A stretch of DNA of 64,000 bases from Tribonema minus (lineage: Eukaryota > Sar > Xanthophyceae > Tribonematales > Tribonemataceae): assembly GCA_017506865.1 (NCBI GenBank), contig JAFCMP010000016.1, forward strand, positions 372,001 through 436,000, in the 5' to 3' direction. The notes below the pieces were generated by a model. That model ran no database searches. It was not told the DNA's origin and saw nothing but the letters and a program-made list of their open reading frames with translations. Position 1 is the stretch's first letter. Each line of letters opens with the position of its first letter. The translations under genes and the position numbers were made by a program. Positions 30,701-42,700 of the stretch are shown in pieces.

Positions 30701-33700
30701 ATTCTCTATTCTCTTCTCCAAAGCACGTTTCCTTCTCAGGGCATGTTTCGCTTGCCCATCTATATCAATTCACTTCTTCTTACACAGTCCTACAGCCGGA
30801 GTCTCTCTTCCTCCTTTGTGCCTTGCTACGTTGGCTTGGCATCCTCTCATGGAGCTCCAGCTGCACATTAGTCATTCCGACAGAAGTGGCATCAAGAAAG
30901 TCTCACCTCTGGTCTATGTGCTCGTCAGTCGCATTGGGTAGAAGAATATCCCCCAGGAGGTCACCAGCAGCGCTCCAGATCTATACATACATACATAGGT
31001 ACAGGGGTAGTACAAAAGTGATGTCGTTTAGAAGTGATCGTCAACGCGCATTGAAACGCTTTTTTACAGGACCTATGCAGATCCTGGTAGCAAGCTGGAC
31101 GCCGGGCTGTTTCGCGCCCCAAAAAGAATCACTGAAGAGTTCAAGGGTAGTACAAGCCGGAACAATATAGCATATAGGCAGTGAGGTCGGAGTCGCACAG
31201 AAGCAGCGGTACGAGTCATGAACAAGAAGTATGTGCATGCAATGCATCCAGAAAGAAGGAAGGTTAGGAGCTGATTGTGGCCAGCCTTCGCAGGAAGGTG
31301 CAATGTGGCACCAAACCTTTGGCACTTCCACCAGTGAGTTCAACGTTGAAGTATATGTAAGACCGACCAGCACTCAGCCCTTCTGTACTCCTACCCCTGC
31401 CACCAACCTAATCCAACGGAGCCCAAACCCATGGCAGCATTAGCTTTCATGCTGGCGTTGAAACCTCCGGTCAAGCGCATGACTTCCAGTCGAAGTTTTA
31501 TCAAGTTGAAGTTGCATCGTCAGTGCTCAGCGCACGAGTGGTCATGTTCGGTATTGAATGCTGCGCACGCATACAGTAGTTAAGAGTGCTGGAGAGCACA
31601 GAGGCAGCTCCTTTTGCGCGCAGGCCTGCAATGTGGCTAGGGACCATAACCCAACGGCTGAGAGCTTTGCTGCCTGAGCATGCATATACCGTACCGCCTG
31701 TTGCCTAAACCCTAACCCTAACTCCAGATGACGCTCCAGTGGCATGTGCAGTTACAGAAGCCATGTGCACGTACACTCCCTAATCAAGTAGAATAGTCGC
31801 ACATAGGAGAGGCTTCGCATGAAAGCGGCGCACCTCTAGCTGGAGCCCCTTCTGGCGACGTCAACTGAAGTGCTCTTGGATTACTGAATGGAGCGCTTGC
31901 CAGCATTGCTGCTTGAGACACCGATGCTCTGCGCCTGAGCAGCGAACATATACCTCAAGTATACTGAATTCATAGTCAGGCCGACATGCCGCTGTCGCTT
32001 CCCATCAGGCACAGCGTGCCGCGGTTTGCAACTGCACCAGCATTGAAGTTTGTGATGTGCAACTGTAACTGTAACTTTAACTGCAAGTTCAAGTGCGCCT
32101 ACCTGTTGCACGCCATCGTCGCCTAGCGTGAACCAGCAGCGCGGTGCCGACGCCCCCACGCCCACCACCTGACAATGAGGTTCAAGTTGAGGTTGAAGTT
32201 CATGATGATGTTGATGTTGCTCAGGCAGTAGTGACAGCTCTCGCCGCCGACTACAGTTCAGGCTCTGGAGACAGTTCGCGCTGAGTTCAGAGGTTGCTTA
32301 CGATCATGTCAATGGTGACGGCTTCAGCCAGCCCTCCGTGTTGAGGTTCAGGGTCAGTGTCAATTCAGGTTGCAAACGGCCACGGCTGGTGCTCCCGGAG
32401 CAACAGCCGCCCGGCATGGGCTGACAAAAGAGTAGAACACTCCAAGTATCATTTCCTGTCTGTGTAATAAGCCGTCAAGGATCATGCGCATAGTTGTGGC
32501 TGGGGCACAAGATGGTCTGGAAATGAGCGCAAACGACAAAAGAATTTGCGGCGGCAGTGTGCAGCATGAGGACAAATCTATTGGGCAGCTCAGAGGCTCA
32601 AGCGCGCAATTGTTATGGCTGGTGGTGAGATGGCGTGAAGTGACCTCAGCTTCACAACGACTTGCCAACATATACTCGCCACTACCATGCTGCGTCCCAG
32701 AATGCTTGTGCATTGGCATACTTCAACTTCAACAATGACACGCCTACCTCTACTGCGGCAGGATGCATTTTTCAACAGAATGCCCGTTGCATTACTGACA
32801 TACCTACATGTCTACCTCTGCTGCACTACCCAGCCTTCAACGCAACATTTGTCCATGTACAGCTATTGCCGGCAAGGTCAAAGCCTTGCAGCATCTCAAG
32901 GTGCAAAGCGGGGGGAGTTGACGTGGTTGAAACCTCAACATTATAACTTCAACCGGTGACGCACCTGCACCATGCCGATGTGCGCCTGCCATTCCATGCT
33001 GTGCCCCACAATGGGGGGCGGAGGGGAGGAGGTCACCAGCTCACCGCAGCTCTTTGATCCTTCCACAATCCTGGGACAACAGCGGCGGTAGTTTCCTGGT
33101 TTACAATGCTTGTTTTGCAACTTCAACAAGTTGAGGTTACCAGTTTGCCAGAGCTTGCTTTTAAGGAATGCTTTATGATTTTGCAACTTCAGATTGACGT
33201 CACCAGCTCGCCGCAGCTTTTTTCTTTCTTTGATCCCTCCACTATCCTGCAACAACAGCAGCCATCTTTGTGTGCGACATTAGACAAGGCTGCAACTGGT
33301 TTGCAAGTTTATGTAAGCTGCACCGCCGCATGCACACACACGACTTGGCCAGCGACAATGTCCACAGGCATGGGCGACGTTCACACTCTCAACTTCAGCT
33401 ATCAACTTCACGTCATACCTCTGCCCGTCAGGCTAGACTCACAAGGCACGCCACGGGTCATGTAGGCATTGTTGACATCCAGCTACTGTACCGCATGCAA
33501 TGACCCAAGGCCCACGCCAGTACGTAGCACACCCACACATATACATACCTGCCCCCACACTGACCAGCCCTACGACCTACCCTTGACCAGTCATACATAC
33601 CTACCCCCATTGACTAGTCATACATACCTGCCCTCCTTGACCAGCGTCGCCAGGGGCGTGTAACTGCGGTGGTGCGCGGGGCACTCCTTATTGGGGATGA

Positions 33701-36700
33701 GACGCGCTAGCGCAAAGTGCGCGTCCGAGAGCGTTCCCAGAACCTCGGACAGTTCCCAGCGCAGAACGCGCCCCGACTCCGTCCCCGCCGCTATATACAC
33801 ATCCCCCTCTTCCCCCTCCCCCTCCCGCCCCCCCACCACCATCACATCCAGCGCAGAGAACGGATCCGCACTCGGCAGTTCCGAAGGATCCACCAGCTCA
33901 ATAATGTTCCGGGAATGTGCAGCGGGAACGGCGCCCGGCGCGTTCTGCGACTGCGCGTGGGGACCGTTCTTGGCGGCGTCGCCCGCGCCGCTGCGGCGCC
34001 GCACGGGCACGGGGGTTGGGGACAGTGCCGGCGGTGGGAGCTGAGCAATGCAGACGACGGCGTGCGTGGCGGAGTTGAAGTGCCACAGGCAGATCTTGGC
34101 CGTGTCTCCCACGACGATGATGGATCTGGCGCCGAGGATCGCGAGGCCGGTCGCGGGCTGCTGGCCGCCAATGCCCTGCGGTTACGGCAGTTGCACGAGG
34201 ACATGCGAGTGATGTTTGTGAGATCCCTAACCGTAATCCTAGCCCTAACCCTATCCCCAGCCCTGATGTTGCGGCATTCGCACAAGGGCGTGCGTTTTAA
34301 GGTTTCCTTACACGTACACTTGTAGAGGTATGTATCACGCACTCGTTACAACAATGCATGCTTGGTACAGTTACATCAGGCTGCTGGCCGCCGATGCCCT
34401 GCGGTTACGGCTGTTACACAAGGACGTATGTTTGATTCGCCGTACTAGGTACTCGCGGAACACGAACATGCGCATGCTCACAGACAGCCTTCTTCTCCCC
34501 TCCTGGTTACTAACCATCAAGTGGTCCAAGAGCGCTCGCAGATCAGACATATCAGGTCCTATGCATGCATGTAATGAACTTTGCTGATGGCATGCATTTC
34601 GGAGTGAGAATGGTTCCCGCGAGCACACCCAGTGTAATTTATGTGCAGTTGGCAAATGAAGTTACAGTCCCCCCCCCACTACCCACCTGTGAGATTGTGG
34701 CGAGAGGCTGCAGGTGCTCAAAGCCATACACCGTGACAAAAGCTGTTGCGGTAGCAGCAGCAATCAGGCCCAGGCGGTGGCTGTAGGCCGCAAATGCCAC
34801 ACCGGCTGCGTCGGTCTGCGGGGGCGCGCAAATAAGACATAAGTAGAAGCAACATGGTGGTGTTATGGAGCATCGAAACATTCATGAGCACACCTGACAT
34901 GACAGGTCAAGTAGATGTTAAGTGAACCATATTTAAGAAAGTGATGCGTCTCAGTGGTCCGGCTGCATAAGTCTGCGGGGACAAATACAGATGCAACATG
35001 ATATCCAAGTACTTAGATGTTTGCTAAGCTCCGTTCAAGAAGTATATGCGTCTGGATGATCCGGCTGCCGTAACTGCAGCAGCCAGCCCTAACCCTAACC
35101 CTAACCCTAACCCTAACCTCAACCGTAAACCCTAATCCCGACCCTTACCTTAAGAGCGCGTACAAGACAGCAACATAGAAGTGGCATATCAGCAATCAAA
35201 ATCACTTGGTGCAGGGGACAGCTGGACATCCCAGCTGTCGATGACACAACCCCCAGCTCTAACATTACCCTACCCTAACTCTAAGCTGCCCCTCACCTTA
35301 TCCCTACGCCTGGCCCTGACTGTAGCCCTATTGCACACTGCACACGAGTACTTCTAAGGAAGCGCACTTAAACCAAGTAAACCCGTCAAGTACATGGCAA
35401 ACTGATACAATACCTACCCCGATAAAAGATACATGAAATATGAGCACTGACTTATTGATACACTACCTACCCCGATAAAAGATTCTTCTACGTACATACC
35501 TTAGGTCGCCGTCGCACCCTGATGGGCCGGAACACGCACTGTGTCTCGAGGGTAACGGCGATGGTGCCGTGTGCGTCAAAACTGAGCACTGACACTCTGA
35601 TTCGATACCTACCCAAAAAGGATATACATACCTTGGGTCTCCGGCGCACCCTGATGGGCCGGAACACGCACTGCGTCTCCAGGGTTACGGCAATGGTGCC
35701 GTGTGCGTCGAAACTGAGCACTGTCTTGGTGGCAGGGCAGTGCACTAGCGCCGTCACCGCGACGCCCTTGTGCGGACGGCACATGTCAAGCGTCTGTGCG
35801 CACGCGAAGCGAGACATGAGAGCGAAGCGAGACATGAGACAGTGCTCAGTAGTGTGACACGAGTCAGTGCTCAGCAGCGTGGCGCCCCTGTGCGGTCGGC
35901 ACATGCCCAGGGTCTGCGCAACGCAACATGAGGCATGCGTGAGGCATGAGGCAGTGTTCAGCAGCATTTGAAGTGTGTGTGTAACGATTGTCATTTGAAT
36001 GATTCTTGATTTTTGATATTTTGTCGTATCAAAACATTAGTTTTCAGTAGTGTTACATGAGACAGTGCTCAGCAGCGTGGCGCCCTTGTGCGGACAGCAC
36101 ATGTCCAGCGTCTGTGCGTGCACACAGTGAGATGTGGGGCAGCGCTCAGCAGCATGAAGTGACACAGTCCTCAGCAGCGCTAAGCCTTGCGCAGCACGTG
36201 AGCAAGGCATGGTGCTCAGCAACACAAAGTGATGCAGTGCTCAGCAATGAAGTGATGCACTGCTCAGCATCGCCAAGCGTTGTGCGGCAAGGCGCGTGTC
36301 CAGCGTCTGCGCGCGCATGCGAAACGAGATGTGTGAAGCGAGACAGCGCTCATAAAGTGATGCAGTGCTCAGCAACGCGATGCCCTTAAGTGGCCAGCAC
36401 ATGTCCAGTGCCTATGCGCACGCGCGAAGCGAGGCATGGGTCAGTGCTCAGCATAAAGTGATGCAGTGCCAGCAGCGTGGCACATGTCCAGTGTCTGTGA
36501 GCACGCGAAGCGAGGCATGGGGCAGTGATCGGCAGCGCGTTACAAGGCAGTGAACCCTAATCTAAGCCCTAACCCTAGGTGGTTAGCATAAAGTGTTGCA
36601 GTGTGCAGCACCGCGACGCCCTTGCGCGGCCTTTTTGTTGTCCAGTGTCTGTGTGCACGCGCAGCAGGACGCACGGCAATGATTGGCAGCGCGACACAAG

Positions 36701-39700
36701 GCAGTGAACCCTAACCCTAGCCCTAACCCTAAGGGGTAAAGGGACGCAGTGCCTAGCACCAGGGTGTCCGGCACATGTCCAGCACACGCAACGTGAGGCA
36801 TGGGGCAGTGATTGGCAGCGCGGCACTAGGCAGTGTTCAGTAGTGTGACACGAGACTGCTCAGCGGGGCGAGGCAGAGCTCAGCAGCGTTGAGCAGCGTG
36901 CAACGCAGCGGTGACCAGCACAAGTGCACTGCAGCCGGGCACATGGCAGTGTTCGGCGGCACACCATGATGCAGCGCTCAGGAGCGTGACACGAGGCAGT
37001 GCTCAGCGGCATTGACATGTGACTGTGCTCAGCAGCATGAGGTGCCTTGCCGAAGAAAAAATCCACGCAAGGCTTGGGGCTCAGCCCAACCTCCTTGTTA
37101 CTATCATGATTACCCAAAATCTAAACTTAATCATAAATGCCACCTTCAACTTTACCCAGCCTATTCCCATGTGTATACGTAAGGTGCACTCATCCCCTGC
37201 TGCCATTCAAAGCTCACGAATCCTCGCCGGTCCAGATGCGTTCCATGAAATGCTTGACAGTGCACTGCATGCGTGTGTCACTATTCTTACTGGTAGGTAT
37301 GCCGATAGTAGTAGACGTATGGTGCAATGTCATGCAGCACTGATCAGATACCTGCCTAATCAATGCACATGTCGTTTTCAGTGTACGAAGTGCAACATGA
37401 AGTTCAAGTCCATGCACCAATGCTGATGTACCTGCCCTGTGATGCAGCTGAGCAGCGCCAGCTCGCCCCCCCTCACTCTACTTGACAATAAACTCTCAAC
37501 TTCAAACTTGCAAATCAACACCAGGCCCCATTTCTCAGTTACCTGTCCAATGATGTACCTGTCCCCACCCTAAATGAATCGTCAAACTTGAAGTTCCAGA
37601 CAACATGGCATTGCTCAGTAATGTGCCTGCCCCGTGATGTAGCTGAGCAGCGCCATCTCGCCCCTTCACTTTACGTTACGTCAATTCTCAAACTTGCTGT
37701 TGAACACCACCAGGTAACTTTACATATGAATTGAAACTTGAAGTCCCCATTGCTCCGTAGCAGACCTGTCCTGTGATGTAGCTGAGCAGCGCCAGCTCGC
37801 CCCCCTCTGTGGCCACCAGCAGGCGCCTCTCGTGCGGCAGCGCAAAGCACGCGCTGGTCACCATCTGCAGCAGCGCTCAACAAAGCACAACACAGCGCTC
37901 AGCACATGACCTAATAATTCTAACCGTAACCCTAAGCACACACAAAACAGCGTTCACCACAGCATACAGCGCGCAGCACACGTGCAGCACACACCCAAAA
38001 CATCGCACTCAGCAAGATTCAAAGTGAAGCAACTTTTGAAAAGATACATGGTGGAATACCCCAAGTTTGCTACTATTCAGTACGAGAGATTATTCTTTGT
38101 CGGGGGGAAGGAGAGCTAGATCTCAGCAGCCTGCGGCAGTGCTCAGCATCACACGCACACAGCGCTCAGCACATCATGTAGCACAGCACAGTGCTCAGCA
38201 AGTCACCATCCTGCAGCAGCCGCGCTGATGAGCTGGCACACTTAGGGTTAGGGCTAACCCTAACCCTAACCCTAACCCAAAGGCACACGCATTCACCACG
38301 ATTAATTTTGCAATCCACACAGCGCTTGGCACGTGAGCAACCGTTGTTGTTGCTTACAAGTACCCCAGGAGCTGGGAACGTACGCAGAGTTCAAGTGCAG
38401 AGACTTCAACTGCAGTGTCGTCAGCGCGCGATTTTCCAACTTCAAGACAACAGCACGTGCTGGTGCCTCACTATCGCATGGAGCATCAGCTTATTTTTCG
38501 ACTCATGGAAGCATGTACGCGAAGCGGCGTACGCGCAGTGGCGATGCTCAGCGCATTGCACACAGTGCTCAGCACGTGTCGCCATCTGCAGCAGCGCTCA
38601 ACGCATGTGGCAGTCCACACAGCGCTTTGCACACAGCACAGCACATGTGGCAATGCTCAGCGCATCACCATCTGCAGCAGCGCTCAACACGTGTGTGTGG
38701 CAGTCCACACAGCGCTCAGCACGCGAGCGTCCGCATCGCAGTCACGCATCACGGACGGAGAGTCACCTGCCTGAAGTAAAATAGGTGCAGGTTCAGGTCC
38801 AGAGTAAACAAAGTTGAACATGTTGTCTATGAATTCAGTGCCTCTGCCATTTTTGATGAAAAGTTCAAGTCAGTGAGTGCCTGAAGCGACTAGGGGCAGG
38901 GACAAGTTCAGAATAAACAACACTGAACATAGTCTCAATGCATTGCAGTGGAGCTCCCGGTTTTCGTTCAGAGCTCAAGCTCAGAGCCCAGATGTTCATG
39001 CATCACAAGTACAAAGATACCAGAGCTATACCAGCGATCATAGCTTCAATTACATGAGTGGTCAGGGTGAAGTTTTGAAAGTTAGCTCAAATCTCCATGT
39101 GTTGTACTGTATATATGTCGCCAACACTTCTCCTGCCATACTTCTATTGTACCTATCCATGGCTGACACTCAAACGTTGAGGCACGCAGTTTTGACGTTT
39201 GAGTTTTGAAGGTCAAATTCAGTTTCAAAGCCCCTTCATGATACACACGCATGCTGCATACATGACTACCGTACCACTTCGTTGAGGCCCGCAGTATTGA
39301 GATTTTGTCGTTTGACAGCTCAAATCATCTTGAAGTCACAATTCAACTTTTGAACTATGCAAATTTCCAGTTGGACTCACCGCAGTGCCCCCCTCATCGC
39401 CATCAAGCGACCTACGCCTGCTAGCAGCCCTCCACCCCTCCCCCTCCTGCCCCCCCCCGTCCCCCTCCCCCCCCTCCCCCTCGCCCCCCCCACCCCCCGC
39501 CGCAGCCGATTGGCTGTTGAGAACCAGTGTGAAGCGGCGTATGTGTGATCCTGTAGTGGCAGTCCACACATGGAAGTGACCACGCAGCGCGCACACAAAG
39601 TGGCCGCTGGCCGCATTGTAGGCCGCGTAGCACGGGACCTGCGTTACGTTGGTGAAAAAGGGGCAGCCTAAGTTCAGGTTCAAGTGCGTTTAAGTCGCTG

Positions 39701-42700
39701 TTCCCACATGGAAGAAGAAACAAGCCAGTGGACGATGTGTGATTTGCAGACGAAGTGGCCGCTGGCTGCGTTGTAGGCCGCATAGCATGGGACCTGCGCC
39801 GCGTTGGTGAAAAAAAGGGGGCAGCCTAAGTTCAGCTTGAAGTACGTGTACTTCGTTGTTATTAGTGGCCGCTGGCCGCGTTACAGGCCGCGTAGCACGG
39901 CATCTGCGTCGCGTATGCATGCTTAAAATGAGCAGCCCAACATGAACCTTTGTAAAAGTGCGTACGGGCTTAGGGTTCGATTGGGAAGGACCAAGAAAGC
40001 GGAATACAAGCGACCCCAATCTGTCACTCCAAACCCTAACCCCATTCTCACCCAAATCCTAATTGTATGCAACAGATGTAAGACCTGCCAGCTAACACCG
40101 CAGACGAACGACACTATGAAGTGACAGTACTTCACACTCTCCCTAGTAGGGTAAAGGAGTTGAAGTGCGAGATGTGCGCGCTCGTACTGCAATAATTGAG
40201 GTACATGAGTTGAAGTCCAGGAATACTAATGCGTGGATAAACCTGGTACGGGCGCCGCGTGCACCGCGGCACCAGCGCGCACTGCCAAGTTCACACTGCC
40301 ATGATTGAAGTACAGAGACTTCAATCTCAAACTAAAGTTGAAGTTGACATGCGTACCTACCTGGTACAGGCGCCGCGTGCGCCGCGGCACAAGCATAGAC
40401 CATCTGCTCACTTCAATACTGACACAACTACTGCACATTTCCCTACTTGAAGCACTTTACAGTGAATAAGTTCAAGTTTGAGTTCAAGTTGAAGTGTACT
40501 ATGCGCGCATACCTGGTATGGGCGGCGCGTGCGCCGCGGCACGAGCGCGCGCACCGCGGGCCCCCCGGCCCCCACCAGCACATTGCTGTACCCCGCCACG
40601 CTCGCCCCCGCGTGGCACGGCAGTATCGCATTCCAGTAGGGCCCCACCCCCCCCACGTGAAAGCACAGGATGCATGCAGACCCCCCCGCCCCCGCGCCCA
40701 CCCCACCCCCGCCCCCCAGATCCCAAACCCTAGCCCAGCCGCTCGCATCTAGGGTCAGCGCGCGCACGGGATCCCCCGCTGCTGCTGCCGCGGCGCCGCC
40801 GCAGCTGCTGCTCATATGGCGCGCTGCCACGACTGCTGCCGTGTGCCCCTGCAGCAGTGCTCTGCGTTCGAGACGGCCGACGTCCCAGGCGGCGGCGACC
40901 CAGTCGAAGGCGCCACTGAGCAGGAGGCCGCGCGCGTAGGACAGGGTCAGGACGCCCAGGCGGTGCGCGCGCCGCGCGCTGCTGCTGCTGCAGACATCGG
41001 CAAAACAGAGAGTGCAGGTTTTGGGTTGGAGCTCAGGGCCTGCTCAGGGCTTATGGTCAGGTTTAGGACCAGGGTTGGGAGGCCGCGCGAGTAGGAGAGG
41101 GTCGGGACGCCCAGCCGGTGCGCGCGCCACCGGTGCTGCTCAGCACTGCTGCTGCTGCCATTGTTGCCACCAGCAACATTCAACTTGTTGCTGTTGCTCA
41201 GCTCCCAGCGCAGCGTCCACGCGGGCACAGCGGAAACCTGGCCCAACACATGATCACACGCCCCTCACTCAACCGTTACCTCACCTCGGCGCTAGCGCAG
41301 ACGACGACGACGACGACGCAGTGGCAGGCCGGCTGCGCTGCTGCTGCACACTGCTGCCACCGCTCCCCCCCTCAGCAACGCTCAACTTGTTGCTGTTGCT
41401 CAGCTCCCCGCGCAGCGTCCACGCGGGCACCGCCCACACGCACACGCGCCCATCCATGGCGCACGTCGCAACGGACTCGCGATCGCCCAGTACGACGACG
41501 TCCGTCACGGTGTCGCTGTGCCAGGAGGCGGCGTCGGCGAGGTCGACCGCGCGCGCGCCCCCGGACAGATCCTCCGTGTCCCACCTGAGATGAGGTCAAA
41601 CTTGAAGTTTAGGGTGGAGGAGGGGTGATTGAGGAGGTGCTGCTGTGGCGTTGGAAAACAGGGGGCACATAGGGGGGCGCATCATAGATACTACAACAAT
41701 TGTTGTGTCGGTGTGCCAGAAGGCGGCGTCGGCGAGGTCGACCGCGCGTGCGCCGCCGGACAGGTCCTCCGTGTCCCACCTGAGGTGAGATTGAAGTTGA
41801 AGTTTGGGGGGGGAAGTTGAGTGAGGGGGCATATGAGCATCTGTTGACGACGCCCGTTATGGTATGCCAGGAGGCGGCGGCGGTGAGGTCGATCAGGTCA
41901 TCGGTGTCCCACCTGATTTGAAATTGAAGTTCGGGGGGGGGATGAAGAAGGAATTATGAAGTTGGGGGGCAAAGGGAGGGGGGCAGTGAGATGGCACTGT
42001 GGATACTGAGGCGCTTATGCCAAGGGTACGTATGTATGGAAGGATAATAAGAAACAATGCCGGCCACAGCAAACTGTGGTGCCTCAGCTCAGTCACATGC
42101 GCATCGATCATCTCAATTGACCCGCAGTGGAAGCAGCCTCGATGACGTGCCACTGCGACACAAGAGTTCACTGTACAACAAGGCACACAATGACATTGCA
42201 CACCAGCCGAGACACAAGAGCATGCAAATTTCAGAGCTCGCCAAAGATTGGAATGTGGTGACGCTCAGCCTGTTTGCCAACCCTGACTCCTACCCCAAGT
42301 CCAGCCCCTATGCAAACTTCATGAAGTTGATGTGCACTCTGACTCTGCTGCGGCCGCTGCCTGCCGCTGGGTACGTGACCCTAATCCTAACCCTAACCCT
42401 ACCTTAGCATCAACCCTTACCCTAATCACAACCTCGCAGCTAGATCGTGGCAATTCTACCACAGTATCCCTTGTGAAGCCATTACAGATCTCAATGCTGG
42501 GTTCAGCGCTGGCATTGTCTGTACCTTATAACTGTAAGCTCACTGTTGACCTTAACCCCAACCTAGCCCTCACTCTAAACCGAACCTACTAACCCTAAAT
42601 CATGCATGGCAAGGCTAGAGATTAAGCCCCTTTCACGCATCATGTAGAGCTACATGTCTCTAAGTGTAGGCTTGCCGGTAGAGCCTGCTGTCACTGCCAA

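Noticed and set aside
35088-35152. True chromosome end or assembly join at the CCCTAA run
   Set aside because: Coding exons of the same gene continue in phase on both sides, so it is interstitial.
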